A stretch of DNA of 64,000 nucleotides. Source: JAHEGP01 sp963792875. GTDB taxonomy: Bacteria; Pseudomonadota; Gammaproteobacteria; Pseudomonadales; JAHEGP01. This document shows positions 8,404 to 16,826 of the stretch, one piece after another. The notes below the pieces were generated by a model that worked only from the letters and a program-made list of their open reading frames with translations, searched no databases and was not told where the DNA came from. The stretch spans positions 186,001-250,000 of the forward strand of contig CAWBXV010000002.1 of assembly GCA_963792875.1 (NCBI GenBank). Reading direction: 5' to 3'. Each line of letters opens with the position of its first letter. Positions within the stretch are counted from its first letter, which is position 1. The position numbers were made by a program, and so were the translations under genes.

Positions 8404-10140
8404 GTGCTATTTAGGTGTGTCATCGTCTGCAGTGTACTCGCCTTGGGCGCCTGCGCCGGCACTCGCAACACCGAAGACCGCGCGGCGAGCAGCGCCGCCC
8501 CCGTCGCCGCCAGCGGCCTCGAGACGGCAGCGCCCACGCGGCCGATTCCCGTCGATACACTTTACGATCTGCTGGTCGCCGAAGTCGCGCAGAATCGGGA
8601 CAACTTTCCACTGGCCCTCGAAAACTACCAGCGCCAGGCATTCAAGACGCGGGATCTTCAGGTCACCATACGCGCGACGCGCCTGGCGCAGTATCTCGGC
8701 GCGCTGGACGATGCCAGAAAGCTCAATGAGCTCTGGATCGAGCTGGCGCCGGATGATATCGAGGGGCTTTTCAGCTACTCCGCCATCCTGGCCCGCCAGG
8801 GCGATATGGCCCGCGCATTCGAGTACATGGCGCAGGTGCAGAAGCTTGGAGGCAATACCGCATTCACCAGCATAGCCGCTGAATCACTGCGCCACAGCAA
8901 TGCGGAGCGCGCCGAGCTGATGAAAGCCATCGATCGGAGCCTGCTGCAGAGGCCCGACGACGCCGACCTGCTGTTGTCCAAGAGCATCATTCTGCAGAAA
9001 ACCGACAAGGCAGCCGCCCTGGAAACCGTGCGCAAGGCCCGCAGCCTGGAGCCCGACAACACGCAGGCGCTCATCATGGAGGCCACGCTGCTGCTGCAGA
9101 TGGAGCGCAGCGAGGAGGCCCTGTCCCTGCTCAAGCAGGGGGTGGCGGAAAACCCGCGACACCGCCGCCTGCGACTGCTGTATGCCCGCCTGCTCACCCA
9201 GACCGACCTGATGGGGGCCAAAGCCGAGTTTGAGGCGCTGCTGGAGATGGCGCCCGGCGACCCCGATCTGCTGTACTCGCTGGGCATCATCAACCGGGAG
9301 ATCAAGGACTACGATGAAGCCACCCGGCTCTTCGAGCAACTGATCGACAGCGGGGCGCGGCAGTCGGAGGCGCATTATTACCTTGGCATCATGGCACTGG
9401 AACAGCACCAGCCAGAGGAGGCGATAAGCCATCTCCGGGAGGTGCAACCCGGCCAGGAGTACCTGCCCGCGATGACCCAGGTCGCCAAGTACCTGCTGCA
9501 GCAGAAGCAGCCGGAGCAATTGGCTGGATTCTTCGCCGACCAGCGGCAGCGCCACCCGCAGCTCGCGGTGCAGCTCTACATTCTCGAATCCGACATCCTG
9601 AGCCGCGCGCGCAAGCCCGCAGCGGCCTTAGCGCTGCTCGACCAGGCGATCGCCGACCACCCTGACAACAGCGACCTGCGGTATGCGCGATCACTGCTGC
9701 ACGAGAAGCAGGGCGACCTTGCCGGCGCCGAGGCCGACCTGCGCAGCATCCTCAAGAGCGACCCGGACAACGCCACCGCCCTGAACGCCCTGGGCTACGT
9801 GCTGACCAATAACAGCACGCGGTATATCGAGGCCCAATCGCTGATCAGGCGCGCGCTCAACATCAGCCCGCAGGAGCCGGCAATTCTGGATTCGATGGGC
9901 TGGGTCAAGTATCGCATGGGGGACACCGAGCAGGCGCTGAAATATCTCCAGCAGGCCTACGAAGGCCACCCGGATCCGGAGATCGCCGCACACCTGGGCG
10001 AAGTGCTCTGGCAGCTAGGCCGCAGGGACGAGGCCCTGGGCATATGGCGCGAAGGACTGCAGCGGGACCCGCGCCACGAGGTGCTGCAGCGGACTATCGA
10101 GCGCCTTGGCGCCACCGATCAGCTGGGCATCAACCATTGA
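8404..10140 (+). CDS. Tetratricopeptide-repeat outer-membrane lipoprotein (PA4667-like)
   Basis: A 578-residue protein with a lipoprotein signal (VLALGAC, lipidated Cys ~17) and many TPR repeats through the rest of the sequence, for example the LYSLGIINREIKDYDEATRLF and LNALGYVLTNN units. TPR arrays are protein-binding scaffolds; the exact partner is unknown. The GTG at 8404 is chosen because AGGGGG precedes it at 4 bases and it places the lipobox correctly; a TTG at 8362 gives 14 extra residues. It directly precedes lolB, as in Pseudomonas, so a role in outer-membrane lipoprotein or envelope biogenesis is a contextual inference. Confidence 0.88.
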   Translation: MLFRCVIVCSVLALGACAGTRNTEDRAASSAAPVAASGLETAAPTRPIPVDTLYDLLVAEVAQNRDNFPLALENYQRQAFKTRDLQVTIRATRLAQYLGALDDARKLNELWIELAPDDIEGLFSYSAILARQGDMARAFEYMAQVQKLGGNTAFTSIAAESLRHSNAERAELMKAIDRSLLQRPDDADLLLSKSIILQKTDKAAALETVRKARSLEPDNTQALIMEATLLLQMERSEEALSLLKQGVAENPRHRRLRLLYARLLTQTDLMGAKAEFEALLEMAPGDPDLLYSLGIINREIKDYDEATRLFEQLIDSGARQSEAHYYLGIMALEQHQPEEAISHLREVQPGQEYLPAMTQVAKYLLQQKQPEQLAGFFADQRQRHPQLAVQLYILESDILSRARKPAAALALLDQAIADHPDNSDLRYARSLLHEKQGDLAGAEADLRSILKSDPDNATALNALGYVLTNNSTRYIEAQSLIRRALNISPQEPAILDSMGWVKYRMGDTEQALKYLQQAYEGHPDPEIAAHLGEVLWQLGRRDEALGIWREGLQRDPRHEVLQRTIERLGATDQLGINH

Positions 10141-10736
10141 CACCCCGCCGCCACGCAGCCCCCCTCGCCATCGCACTGACGCTCACGCTGGGGCTGCTCA
10201 GCGCTTGCGCGACGCGGCCCAGCCTGCGGGTGCCGGATTTCGCCGCGCACCAGCGCCTGCTTGGCAGCCTGGCCAACTGGGACGTGGCGGGAAAAATCGG
10301 CCTGCGCCAGGGCGACCGAGGCAGCAGCGCACAGCTGCACTGGCGGCAGCGGGAGCAGCACTACGAACTCTCGCTGTCCGGCCCACTGGGGATGGGCGCC
10401 GTGTCGATCCAGGGCGACCGACAGGGCGTCACGCTGCGCAACAACAAAGGCGAATTCAGAGCTGACAACCCGGAGACGCTGGTACACGAGATGACAGGCT
10501 GGCAGATACCCGTGAGCGATCTGCGGTTCTGGGCACGCGGCATGCCCTCACCCGACCTCGACATAGACCGCCAGACCATCGACCAGGGGCGCCTGGCCCT
10601 GCTGGCCCAGGGCGGCTGGACCATCACTTATGTCGACTACGCCGCAGTCGGCCGCTATTCCCTGCCGTCGCGCATCCAATTGTCGCGGCCGGAGGCACAG
10701 ATCACCCTGCTTCTCAAGAACTGGCGGATAGACTGA
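10137..10736 (+). CDS. lolB: Outer-membrane lipoprotein insertion factor LolB
   Basis: LolB receives lipoproteins from periplasmic LolA and inserts them into the inner leaflet of the outer membrane. The 199-residue product has a hydrophobic signal ending in LLSAC (Cys24) and the LolB core blocks NWDVAGKIGLRQ, LSGPLGMGAV and LRFWARGMPSP. The start is inferred to be the TTG at 10137, which overlaps the stop of the TPR gene (TTGA). Longer in-frame starts inside that gene encode no homologous residues. The overlap suggests translational coupling. Confidence 0.9.
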   Translation: MTPRRHAAPLAIALTLTLGLLSACATRPSLRVPDFAAHQRLLGSLANWDVAGKIGLRQGDRGSSAQLHWRQREQHYELSLSGPLGMGAVSIQGDRQGVTLRNNKGEFRADNPETLVHEMTGWQIPVSDLRFWARGMPSPDLDIDRQTIDQGRLALLAQGGWTITYVDYAAVGRYSLPSRIQLSRPEAQITLLLKNWRID

Positions 10737-10742
10737 CAGGCG

Positions 10743-11618
10743 ATGCGAGCAAGCGAGTTTTCCGAGCACGCCGGCGGGGCCCTGCGCCTGCCAGCGCCGG
10801 CCAAGCTGAACCTCTTCCTGCACATCACCGGGCGCCGCGCGGACGGCTACCATCTGCTGCAGACCGTATTTCAGCTGCTGGATTACGGCGACACCCTCGA
10901 ACTGACCGCGACCCCGGGGCCGGGCATCACGCTGGAACCGGCGCTGGCGGGCGTTGGGCTCGGCGACAATCTGATCTACCGGGCCGCCAGGCTGCTGCAG
11001 CAAACCACCGGCACGACCCAGGGCGCCCACATCCGCTGCGACAAGGTGCTGCCCATGGGAGGCGGCCTGGGTGGCGGCAGCTCGAATGCCGCAACCACCC
11101 TGCTGGGCCTCAACGCCCTGTGGCACACCGGCCTGGGCATCCCGGCACTGACCCGGCTCGGGCTGTCGCTGGGGGCCGACGTACCGGTCTTCGTGCGCGG
11201 CCAGAGCGCGTGGGCGGAGGGCATTGGTGACGCACTGACGCCTATCGACCTGCCCGAGCGCTGGTACCTGGTGGTCACACCGCCCTGCGGCGTCGACACG
11301 GCCCGGGTTTTCAACGACAAACATTTGACACGCAATACGCAACCCATTAAATTAGCCGCCTTCCTGGAAGGAGGATGGCAAAACGATTGCGAACCGGTGG
11401 TTCGTCATCTTTTTCCCCTCGTCGATCAGGTCATGGAGCACCTGTCACGATTCGGCCAGCCGCATCTGACAGGTACCGGTGCCAGTGTCTTCATGGCATT
11501 TGAGCACCAGCGCGAAGCGGCGCAACTGGCTGCCAGCCTGCCGCCTGAATGGCGCTGCTTTGTTGCACGAGGTGTGACAAGGTCTCCTTTGCATCAACGA
11601 CTGGACCAGGAAGACTAG
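10743..11618 (+). CDS. ispE: 4-diphosphocytidyl-2-C-methyl-D-erythritol kinase
   Basis: The fourth step of the MEP isoprenoid pathway: ATP-dependent phosphorylation of CDP-methylerythritol. A 291-residue GHMP kinase with the PAPAKLNLFLHI N-terminus, the glycine-rich ATP loop PMGGGLGGGSSNAA (104-117) and a C-terminal TGTGASVF block. It starts 6 bases after lolB. The middle-to-late part of the gene (about 11320-11360) is noticeably less GC-rich and carries a promoter-like sequence for the downstream tRNA and prs. Confidence 0.96.
   Translation: MRASEFSEHAGGALRLPAPAKLNLFLHITGRRADGYHLLQTVFQLLDYGDTLELTATPGPGITLEPALAGVGLGDNLIYRAARLLQQTTGTTQGAHIRCDKVLPMGGGLGGGSSNAATTLLGLNALWHTGLGIPALTRLGLSLGADVPVFVRGQSAWAEGIGDALTPIDLPERWYLVVTPPCGVDTARVFNDKHLTRNTQPIKLAAFLEGGWQNDCEPVVRHLFPLVDQVMEHLSRFGQPHLTGTGASVFMAFEHQREAAQLAASLPPEWRCFVARGVTRSPLHQRLDQED
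11325..11353 (+). promoter_or_regulatory. Promoter-like sequence inside ispE, upstream of tRNA-Gln and prs
   Basis: A perfect TTGACA, a 17-base spacer and TAAATT (4 of 6) lie within the ispE coding region, in a locally AT-richer stretch. A GC-rich discriminator-like segment follows. Known precedent: in E. coli a prs promoter lies inside ispE. The site is about 270 bases before the tRNA and about 570 before prs. Confidence 0.5.
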
Positions 11619-11625
11619 TTTTTAT

Positions 11626-11700
11626 TGGGGCGTCGCCAAGCGGTAAGGCACCGGGTTTTGATCCCGGCATTCGTAGGTTCGAATCCTGCCGCCCCAGCCA
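11626..11700 (+). tRNA. tRNA-Gln (anticodon TTG)
   Basis: The 75-base sequence folds as a standard cloverleaf: acceptor arm TGGGGCG paired with CGCCCCA, D-arm with AAGCGGTAAGGC, anticodon stem CCGGG/CCCGG enclosing TTTTGAT with anticodon TTG at 11658-11660, T-arm with GGTTCGAATCC, and an encoded CCA end. It is very close to E. coli tRNA-Gln(UUG). Its position between ispE and prs is conserved in Pseudomonas. It begins 7 bases after ispE, so it is probably processed from a longer transcript. Confidence 0.97.
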
Positions 11701-11926
11701 TATTTTGAACCCCGGGTTCGCTGCTCTTCCCGGACCAGCGCCTCGAACGCATCTGTTGTGACCACGACACCATAGGCCGGTGCACTGTCGGCGCCGAGGC
11801 CCTTACTTGTTTGAACCAGCCCATGCAAGGCATGGCACACAAGCGTCAGGGCGGGCTTTTCCCATCAGCATCGACAAGCACATCCTTCGCCAACCCTCCA
11901 CCAATGAGACCAACAGGTATCGGCCC

Positions 11927-12874
11927 GTGTCTAAGCTCATGTTGTTTACGGGAAATGCAAACCCCGAGCTCGCCAGGCTGGTCGCCGAAAAACTTGGCCA
12001 ACCGCTGGGCCCGGCCAATGTCGGCAATTTTTCGGACGGCGAGATCGCCGTCGAGATCAACGCCAATGTGCGCGGCCATGATGTCTTCATCATTCAACCG
12101 ACCTGCGCACCGCCCAACCGCAACCTGATGGAACTGCTGCTGATGGCGGACGCCCTGCGCCGCGCGTCCGCCGGGCGCATCACCGCGGTGATCCCCTACT
12201 TCGGCTATGCCCGCCAGGATCGGCGGGTGCGCTCAGTGCGCGTACCCATCAGCGCCAAAGTGGTTGCGGACATGGTCGCCAAAGTAGGCGTCGACCGCGT
12301 GCTGACGGTCGACCTGCACGCCGAACAGATTCAGGGCTTCTTCGCCATCCCCGTCGACAACGCCTATGGCTCGGCCATATTGATCGAAGACATACAGCGC
12401 AAGAATTATCGGGATGTCACGGTGGTTTCACCGGATATCGGCGGCGTCGTCAGGGCCCGCGCCCTGGCCAAGCAGCTCGACGACGCGGACCTGGCGATCA
12501 TCGACAAGCGCCGCCCCAAAGCGAACGAGGCCCAGGTCATGAACATCATCGGCGAGGTGGAAGGCCGCACCTGCATCGTGATGGACGACATCGTCGATAC
12601 CGCCGGCACGCTCTGCAAGGCAGCCGCCGCCCTGAAGGAAAATGGCGCCAAGCGGGTGATCGCCTATTGCACACACCCGGTACTGTCGGGCAACGCCATC
12701 GCCAACATCGAGCAATCCATGCTGGACGAACTGGTGGTAACCGATACCATCCCGTTGCGCGAAGATGCACAGCGCTGCCAACGCATCCGCCAGTTGACCA
12801 TAGCGCCTCTGCTGGCAGAGGCGATTCGACGCGTCTGCAACGAGGAATCGATCAGCGCAATGTTTGACGAGTAG
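11927..12874 (+). CDS. prs: Ribose-phosphate pyrophosphokinase
   Basis: Makes PRPP from ribose-5-phosphate and ATP for purine, pyrimidine, His, Trp and NAD synthesis. The 315-residue product shows the MLFTGNANPELA N-terminus, the flexible ATP loop YARQDRRVRS, the RADP-type DLHAEQIQGFF block and the PRPP-binding loop VMDDIVDTAGT. The GTG at 11927 gives the family-typical N-terminus; an ATG at 11939 would remove it, and an upstream codon at 11780 adds ~49 non-homologous residues. The tRNA-to-prs leader of 226 bases contains no gene. Confidence 0.96.
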   Translation: MSKLMLFTGNANPELARLVAEKLGQPLGPANVGNFSDGEIAVEINANVRGHDVFIIQPTCAPPNRNLMELLLMADALRRASAGRITAVIPYFGYARQDRRVRSVRVPISAKVVADMVAKVGVDRVLTVDLHAEQIQGFFAIPVDNAYGSAILIEDIQRKNYRDVTVVSPDIGGVVRARALAKQLDDADLAIIDKRRPKANEAQVMNIIGEVEGRTCIVMDDIVDTAGTLCKAAAALKENGAKRVIAYCTHPVLSGNAIANIEQSMLDELVVTDTIPLREDAQRCQRIRQLTIAPLLAEAIRRVCNEESISAMFDE

Positions 12875-12939
12875 TTTCAACCACCGGATCGACCGCCTGG
12901 TCGCAGGGCTGCCGACTCCAATCAACAGGAGACATAGCA

Positions 12940-13578
12940 ATGTCTACGCATATCACTATCAACGCCGCAGCGCGTGACGACCTGGGGAAAGGTGCGAGCC
13001 GCCGCCTGCGTCGTTCCGCCGACCTGGTACCGGCAATCATCTATGGCGGCACTGAGGAGCCTCAGGCGGTTGCCATCGCGCACAAAGACCTCATGAAGGT
13101 CACGGAGAACGAGGCGTTTTTCTCCTCAGTACTCGACATCGCCATCTCGGGCAAGGTCGTACAGGCGATCATCAAGGACCTGCAGCGCCATCCCGCCAGG
13201 CCGCTGATCCTGCATGCCGACTTTCAACGCGTCGACATGAAGCGGAAGATCAACATGCACGTACCGCTGCACTTCATGAATGAGGAACAGTGCCCCGGCG
13301 TCAAACTGGAAGGTGGCCGCATCCAGCACAACGTGGTGGAAATCGAGGTAAGCTGTCTCCCCGCCAACCTCCCGGAGTATATCGAGATCGACATGGCGCA
13401 TCTGCACCTGGGCGATATCATTCACCTGTCCGACATCGCGCTGCCCGAGGGCGTCGAGAGCGTGGCGCTGATGCACGGTCCCGAGCACGACCTGCCCGTC
13501 GCCTCCCTGTTCTCGCCCAGAGGCAGCGAAGACGGTGCGGCCGATAAAGAAACCCCCGAGGACGACAGCCAGGACTAG
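12940..13578 (+). CDS. rplY: 50S ribosomal protein L25/general stress protein Ctc
   Basis: Binds 5S rRNA in the large subunit. The 212-residue product is the long two-domain form: an N-terminal L25 domain with the ARDDLGKGASRRLRR motif and VPAIIYGG, then a C-terminal TL5/Ctc beta domain with VPLHFMNEEQCPGVK. The C-terminal tail is acidic and Asp/Glu-rich. AGGAG lies just upstream of the ATG. It follows prs and precedes pth, a conserved gene order. Confidence 0.96.
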   Translation: MSTHITINAAARDDLGKGASRRLRRSADLVPAIIYGGTEEPQAVAIAHKDLMKVTENEAFFSSVLDIAISGKVVQAIIKDLQRHPARPLILHADFQRVDMKRKINMHVPLHFMNEEQCPGVKLEGGRIQHNVVEIEVSCLPANLPEYIEIDMAHLHLGDIIHLSDIALPEGVESVALMHGPEHDLPVASLFSPRGSEDGAADKETPEDDSQD

Positions 13579-13604
13579 GGCCAGCTACAGAGCAGTCAGG
13601 CACC

Positions 13605-14201
13605 TTGAGCAGCGCGATCACCCTCATTGTGGGACTGGGCAATCCCGGCGCCCAATACCAGCACACCCGCCACAATGCGGGTGCGCTGTTCGTGGAGACG
13701 CTGGCGCAGCGCCAGGGCGCCACCCTCGCCGCCGAGTCGCGGTTTCTCGGCGCAGCGGGCCGCGTCAGCCTGGAAGGGCACGACGTGCGACTGCTGATAC
13801 CCGCCACCTACATGAACCGCTCAGGACAAGCCGTTGCCGCCCTGGCCGGCTTCTACAAGATACCGGCGGCAAGCATTCTGATCGCGCACGATGAACTCGA
13901 TCTGCCCGCAGGCACTGCGCGCTTTAAATGCGGGGGCGGGCATGGCGGACACAACGGCCTGCGCTCTATCATCGCCGCGCTTGGCAACGACGCCGGCTTT
14001 GCCCGACTGCGCCTTGGCATCGGCCACCCTGGCACCAGCGCAGCGGTGACCGACTACGTGCTGTCCAGGGCCCCCCAAGCGCAGCGCGACGCACTCGATG
14101 CGGCGATCGATGCCGCCCTCGCGGCGCTGCCCCAGGCAATCTCGGGCAAGCTGGAGGGGGCCATGAACCGGCTGCATGGATTTGCGGCACCGGGGGCATA
14201 G
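13605..14201 (+). CDS. pth: Peptidyl-tRNA hydrolase
   Basis: Releases peptides from prematurely dissociated peptidyl-tRNA. The 198-residue protein has IVGLGNPG at the N-terminus, the catalytic His in TRHNAG (His23), the Asn in MNRSGQAV and the HDELDLPAG block with its essential Asp, plus GGGHGGHNGLRS. The start is a TTG at 13605 with AGG four bases upstream; no ATG or GTG gives a full-length N-terminus. It lies 26 bases after rplY. Confidence 0.95.
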   Translation: MSSAITLIVGLGNPGAQYQHTRHNAGALFVETLAQRQGATLAAESRFLGAAGRVSLEGHDVRLLIPATYMNRSGQAVAALAGFYKIPAASILIAHDELDLPAGTARFKCGGGHGGHNGLRSIIAALGNDAGFARLRLGIGHPGTSAAVTDYVLSRAPQAQRDALDAAIDAALAALPQAISGKLEGAMNRLHGFAAPGA

Positions 14202-14339
14202 CGCCTTGCGCCGCCGCGCTTACCAGCATACCGCGGGTCAGCGGCCGCCAACGCCCTGCCAACGAGGCGTCAGACCACTGCGCCAGCGGATCAACCTGTT
14301 TCCATCATTTCAGCTCGCTGAGCGTCGGAGTAATCGAGC

Positions 14340-15431
14340 ATGGGTTTCAACTGCGGAATCGTTGGGTTGCCGAATGTCGGCAAATCCACCCTGTTCAATG
14401 CCCTCACCGTGGCCGGCATTGAAGCGCAAAACTTTCCCTTCTGCACCATCGAGCCCAACACCGGCATCGTTCCCATGCCGGACCCCCGCCTGGACCGCAT
14501 CGCTGAGATTGTGAAGCCGCAGCGCGTGGTGCCAACCGCCATGGAGTTCGTCGATATCGCCGGGCTGGTCGCCGGCGCCTCGCGGGGAGAGGGCCTGGGC
14601 AACCAGTTTCTTGCCAACATTCGCGAAACGGACGCCATCGCGCACGTCGTGCGGTGCTTTGAAGACAACAACGTCATTCACGTCTCCAACAGGATCGACC
14701 CCGCTGCCGATATCGAGATCATCAACACCGAACTGGCGCTGGCCGACCTCGAAAGCGTCGAGAAGCAGTTACTGCGACTGACCCGAGTGGCCAAGAGCGG
14801 CGACAAGGAGGCCGCCGCGCTCATCCGCGTGCTGGAGAGGCTCCAACCGCACCTGAACGAGGGCAAGCCCGCGCGCGGGCTCACCCTCAGCGATGAGGAG
14901 ATGACCAGGCTGAGGACGCTGTCACTGCTGACCAGCAAGCCCACGATGTACATCGCCAACGTCGACGAGTCCGGCTTCGCGGACAATCCCCACCTGGAGG
15001 CGGTGCAGCGCATCGCGGCAGCAGAAAACGCCGTGGTGGTGCCCATCTGCAACAAGATCGAAGAGGAAATCGCCGAACTCGAGGAAGGCGAAAGGGCCGA
15101 GTTCCTGGCCACCATGGGCATGACAGAGCCCGGCCTCAACCGGGTGATCCGGGCCGGCTATGCGCTGCTGGGCCTGCAGACCTACTTCACCGCGGGCGTC
15201 AAGGAGGTTCGCGCGTGGACCATACCGGTCGGCGCTACCGCACCACAGGGCGCCGGCAAGATACACAGCGATTTCGAACGCGGCTTCATCAAGGCCGAGG
15301 TCATCGCCTACGACGACTTCATCGCCTACGGAGGCGAGCAAGGCGCCCGCGAGGCCGGGCGCTGGCGGCTGGAGGGGAAGGACTACATCATTGCCGACGG
15401 CGATGTCATCCACTTCAAATTCAACGTCTAG
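14340..15431 (+). CDS. ychF: Redox-regulated ribosome-binding ATPase YchF (Obg family)
   Basis: A 363-residue P-loop protein. The P-loop GLPNVGKST is at ~8-16, and the DIAGLVAGAS G3 region follows. The usual GTP-specifying NKxD motif is replaced by NVDE, the form that gives YchF its ATP preference. The C-terminal TGS domain ends in FKFNV. Precise cellular role is unsettled; it is linked to translation and oxidative stress. A GGAG lies just upstream of the ATG. Confidence 0.96.
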   Translation: MGFNCGIVGLPNVGKSTLFNALTVAGIEAQNFPFCTIEPNTGIVPMPDPRLDRIAEIVKPQRVVPTAMEFVDIAGLVAGASRGEGLGNQFLANIRETDAIAHVVRCFEDNNVIHVSNRIDPAADIEIINTELALADLESVEKQLLRLTRVAKSGDKEAAALIRVLERLQPHLNEGKPARGLTLSDEEMTRLRTLSLLTSKPTMYIANVDESGFADNPHLEAVQRIAAAENAVVVPICNKIEEEIAELEEGERAEFLATMGMTEPGLNRVIRAGYALLGLQTYFTAGVKEVRAWTIPVGATAPQGAGKIHSDFERGFIKAEVIAYDDFIAYGGEQGAREAGRWRLEGKDYIIADGDVIHFKFNV

Positions 15432-15490
15432 AAACGTGCCGGAGGCGGCGGGCAAGGGGGTCGCAGGCCACGCCCAGGCCGTCGAAATCC

Positions 15491-15519
15491 TTGACAATTT
15501 GCCGTTAACCGGCGAGAAT
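15491..15519 (+). promoter_or_regulatory. tRNA-Met promoter with GC-rich discriminator
   Basis: A perfect TTGACA, exactly 17 bases, then GAGAAT (4 of 6), followed by GCGCGCC before the predicted start about 7 bases ahead of the tRNA. A GC-rich discriminator is the hallmark of stable-RNA promoters under stringent (ppGpp) control. Confidence 0.65.
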
Positions 15520-15532
15520 GCGCGCCTTCTTT

Positions 15533-15609
15533 GGCAAGGTAGCTCAGTTGGTTAGAGCACAGCACTCATAATGCTGGGGTCGGCGGTTCGAACCCGCCCC
15601 TTGCTACCA
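15533..15609 (+). tRNA. tRNA-Met (elongator, anticodon CAT)
   Basis: A 77-base cloverleaf: GGCAAGG acceptor strand pairing with CCTTGCT (a G-T wobble at the end), D-arm AGCTCAGTTGGTTAGAGC, anticodon stem-loop CAGCACTCATAATGCTG, and T-arm GGTTCGAACCC, with an encoded CCA. The D-loop and anticodon arm closely match E. coli elongator tRNA-Met. The initiator type is excluded because it lacks that tRNA's GGG/CCC anticodon stem. An Ile tRNA with a modified CAT anticodon is a less likely alternative. Confidence 0.95.
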
Positions 15610-15722
15610 CAACCACCCCGTGGGATCACCTCCTACCGCTTAGCAGGGCGGCGAACCGTAGTCACCAGCCGCAGCCGGTGACCACTCCTCCAATCCGAGG
15701 CGCCAGCCGGGAAAGGAACTCA

Positions 15723-15905
15723 ATGAGCAAGCAGGCTACACCTCCCAGCAATCAAACCCGGGAAAAGATCGATTCCGATGTTGAAACCTTCCTCAAGAAG
15801 GGCGGCAAGATCGAAAAAATCGAGCGCGGCGTCTCCGGATACCAGCAGAGCAAACACATCGTCATCAATTCCGCCAGGAAAGCTCACGCGGCCAAAGAGA
15901 GCTAG
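15723..15905 (+). CDS. Small basic protein with FLxxGGKI motif, unknown function
   Basis: A 60-residue charged protein with no signal peptide or membrane segment. The ATG has a good AAAGGA at 15712-15717. The centre reads VETFLKKGGKIEKIERGVSG, a motif that resembles the conserved part of Pseudomonas SutA (an RNA-polymerase-binding small protein), but the overlap is short and the long acidic N-terminus of SutA is missing. It lies 113 bases after tRNA-Met and may share its transcript. Function is unknown; the SutA resemblance is a lead only. Confidence 0.65.
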   Translation: MSKQATPPSNQTREKIDSDVETFLKKGGKIEKIERGVSGYQQSKHIVINSARKAHAAKES

Positions 15906-15980
15906 CAGCGGGGGCTCCGCGATGATCGACATCGACGGCGCCGCCCGGCACGACAACCCATGCCGGAGCAGCGCTCCCGC

Positions 15981-16712
15981 CTACCTGCCACCCGCGGGCA
16001 AGGCCTCGACGCCCTCGCTCTGAGCGCTTGCTGCCTGGAGCCACCCGTCCCCCTCCCCGCCGCCATTCACCGACGGAACAATCAGCGCGGTGGGCGCCAG
16101 CGGAGTGAAGTACTGGTCGAGTCCGGCCACCGGCGTGGTCAGCGGCTCAAAGGTGAACCGCTGGGCGCCGACTGACGCATCCAGCATCAACCCGCCCTTG
16201 CCCTGCACAAAGATGGCGAGCCCCTTGGCGTAGCGATTTCCGAACTGGGCCGCCGTTTGCGGCCCGCTACTGGTGGACGCCGTGCTGCCGGTCGTGCCGG
16301 TCTGGGCCCTGGCGCCCGCAGTGACGGCCACCGCCGCGGTAGCGGCATCCACCTCGAAGGTACCCTGGGTAAACTCGTCGTAGGCCCGCTGATCCTGGAA
16401 GAAGATGATCTGACTGTAGACCTGCCCACCACCCTGCAGCCCGATCGAGACGTGGTAGAGGGTCGAGCGCCCGGTGACGTAGCCGCCGCGATAGACCTGC
16501 CCCTTGGCATAGGTGAAGCCAAGAATCCATGCCCCCTTGCCCACTCTCGGGTAGACGGCGTACCCGTAGGCACTGTCGAAAAACAACTGCACCTGGGGCG
16601 ACTGCCTGAAAAGCTCTATCGTTCGCGAGTAATCATCGATTTCGCCGGCGTGACCCACGCTCGTAAGCAGCGATAACCCCATCGCCGCAACCCACGCTTT
16701 GATATATTTCAT
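15981..16712 (-). CDS. Exported SYLF/Ysc84-domain protein
   Basis: A 243-residue protein with a cleavable signal (hydrophobic residues ~6-20, ending GHA) and a SYLF (lipid-binding, Ysc84-like) domain: the AYGYAVYPRVGKGAWILG block, GLQGGGQVYSQIIFF, and ALAIFVQGKGGLMLDASVG-type C-terminal half. A low-complexity Thr/Ser/Gly stretch (~140-155) interrupts the domain. Bacterial SYLF proteins are periplasmic or outer-membrane associated and poorly characterised. The start has CAGGAG a few bases upstream. It stands alone, converging on the 60-residue gene. Confidence 0.85.
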   Translation of the reverse strand: MKYIKAWVAAMGLSLLTSVGHAGEIDDYSRTIELFRQSPQVQLFFDSAYGYAVYPRVGKGAWILGFTYAKGQVYRGGYVTGRSTLYHVSIGLQGGGQVYSQIIFFQDQRAYDEFTQGTFEVDAATAAVAVTAGARAQTGTTGSTASTSSGPQTAAQFGNRYAKGLAIFVQGKGGLMLDASVGAQRFTFEPLTTPVAGLDQYFTPLAPTALIVPSVNGGGEGDGWLQAASAQSEGVEALPAGGR

Positions 16713-16741
16713 CGGCCACTCCTGAAAATAAAACAACCGCC

Positions 16742-16770
16742 ATTGTAACCGCCCCGGGCGAACTTGCTAC
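16742..16770 (-). promoter_or_regulatory. Candidate promoter for the SYLF-domain gene
   Basis: On the minus strand GTAGCA (3 of 6), a 17-base spacer and TACAAT (5 of 6) lie 30 bases before the ATG. The weak -35 keeps confidence low. Confidence 0.35.
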
Positions 16771-16826
16771 AGGCTCCGGGCAATAATCCACTAAAAAACG
16801 GCCAGCAGGCGGTCGCCGCTGATGCG

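Noticed and set aside
11378..11390. PurR operator as a called feature
   Set aside because: The spacing between half-sites is one base longer than the consensus, so it is kept only as part of a finding.
11615..11842. Two minus-strand short frames across tRNA-Gln
   Set aside because: They read through the tRNA gene in antisense, a common false gene call.
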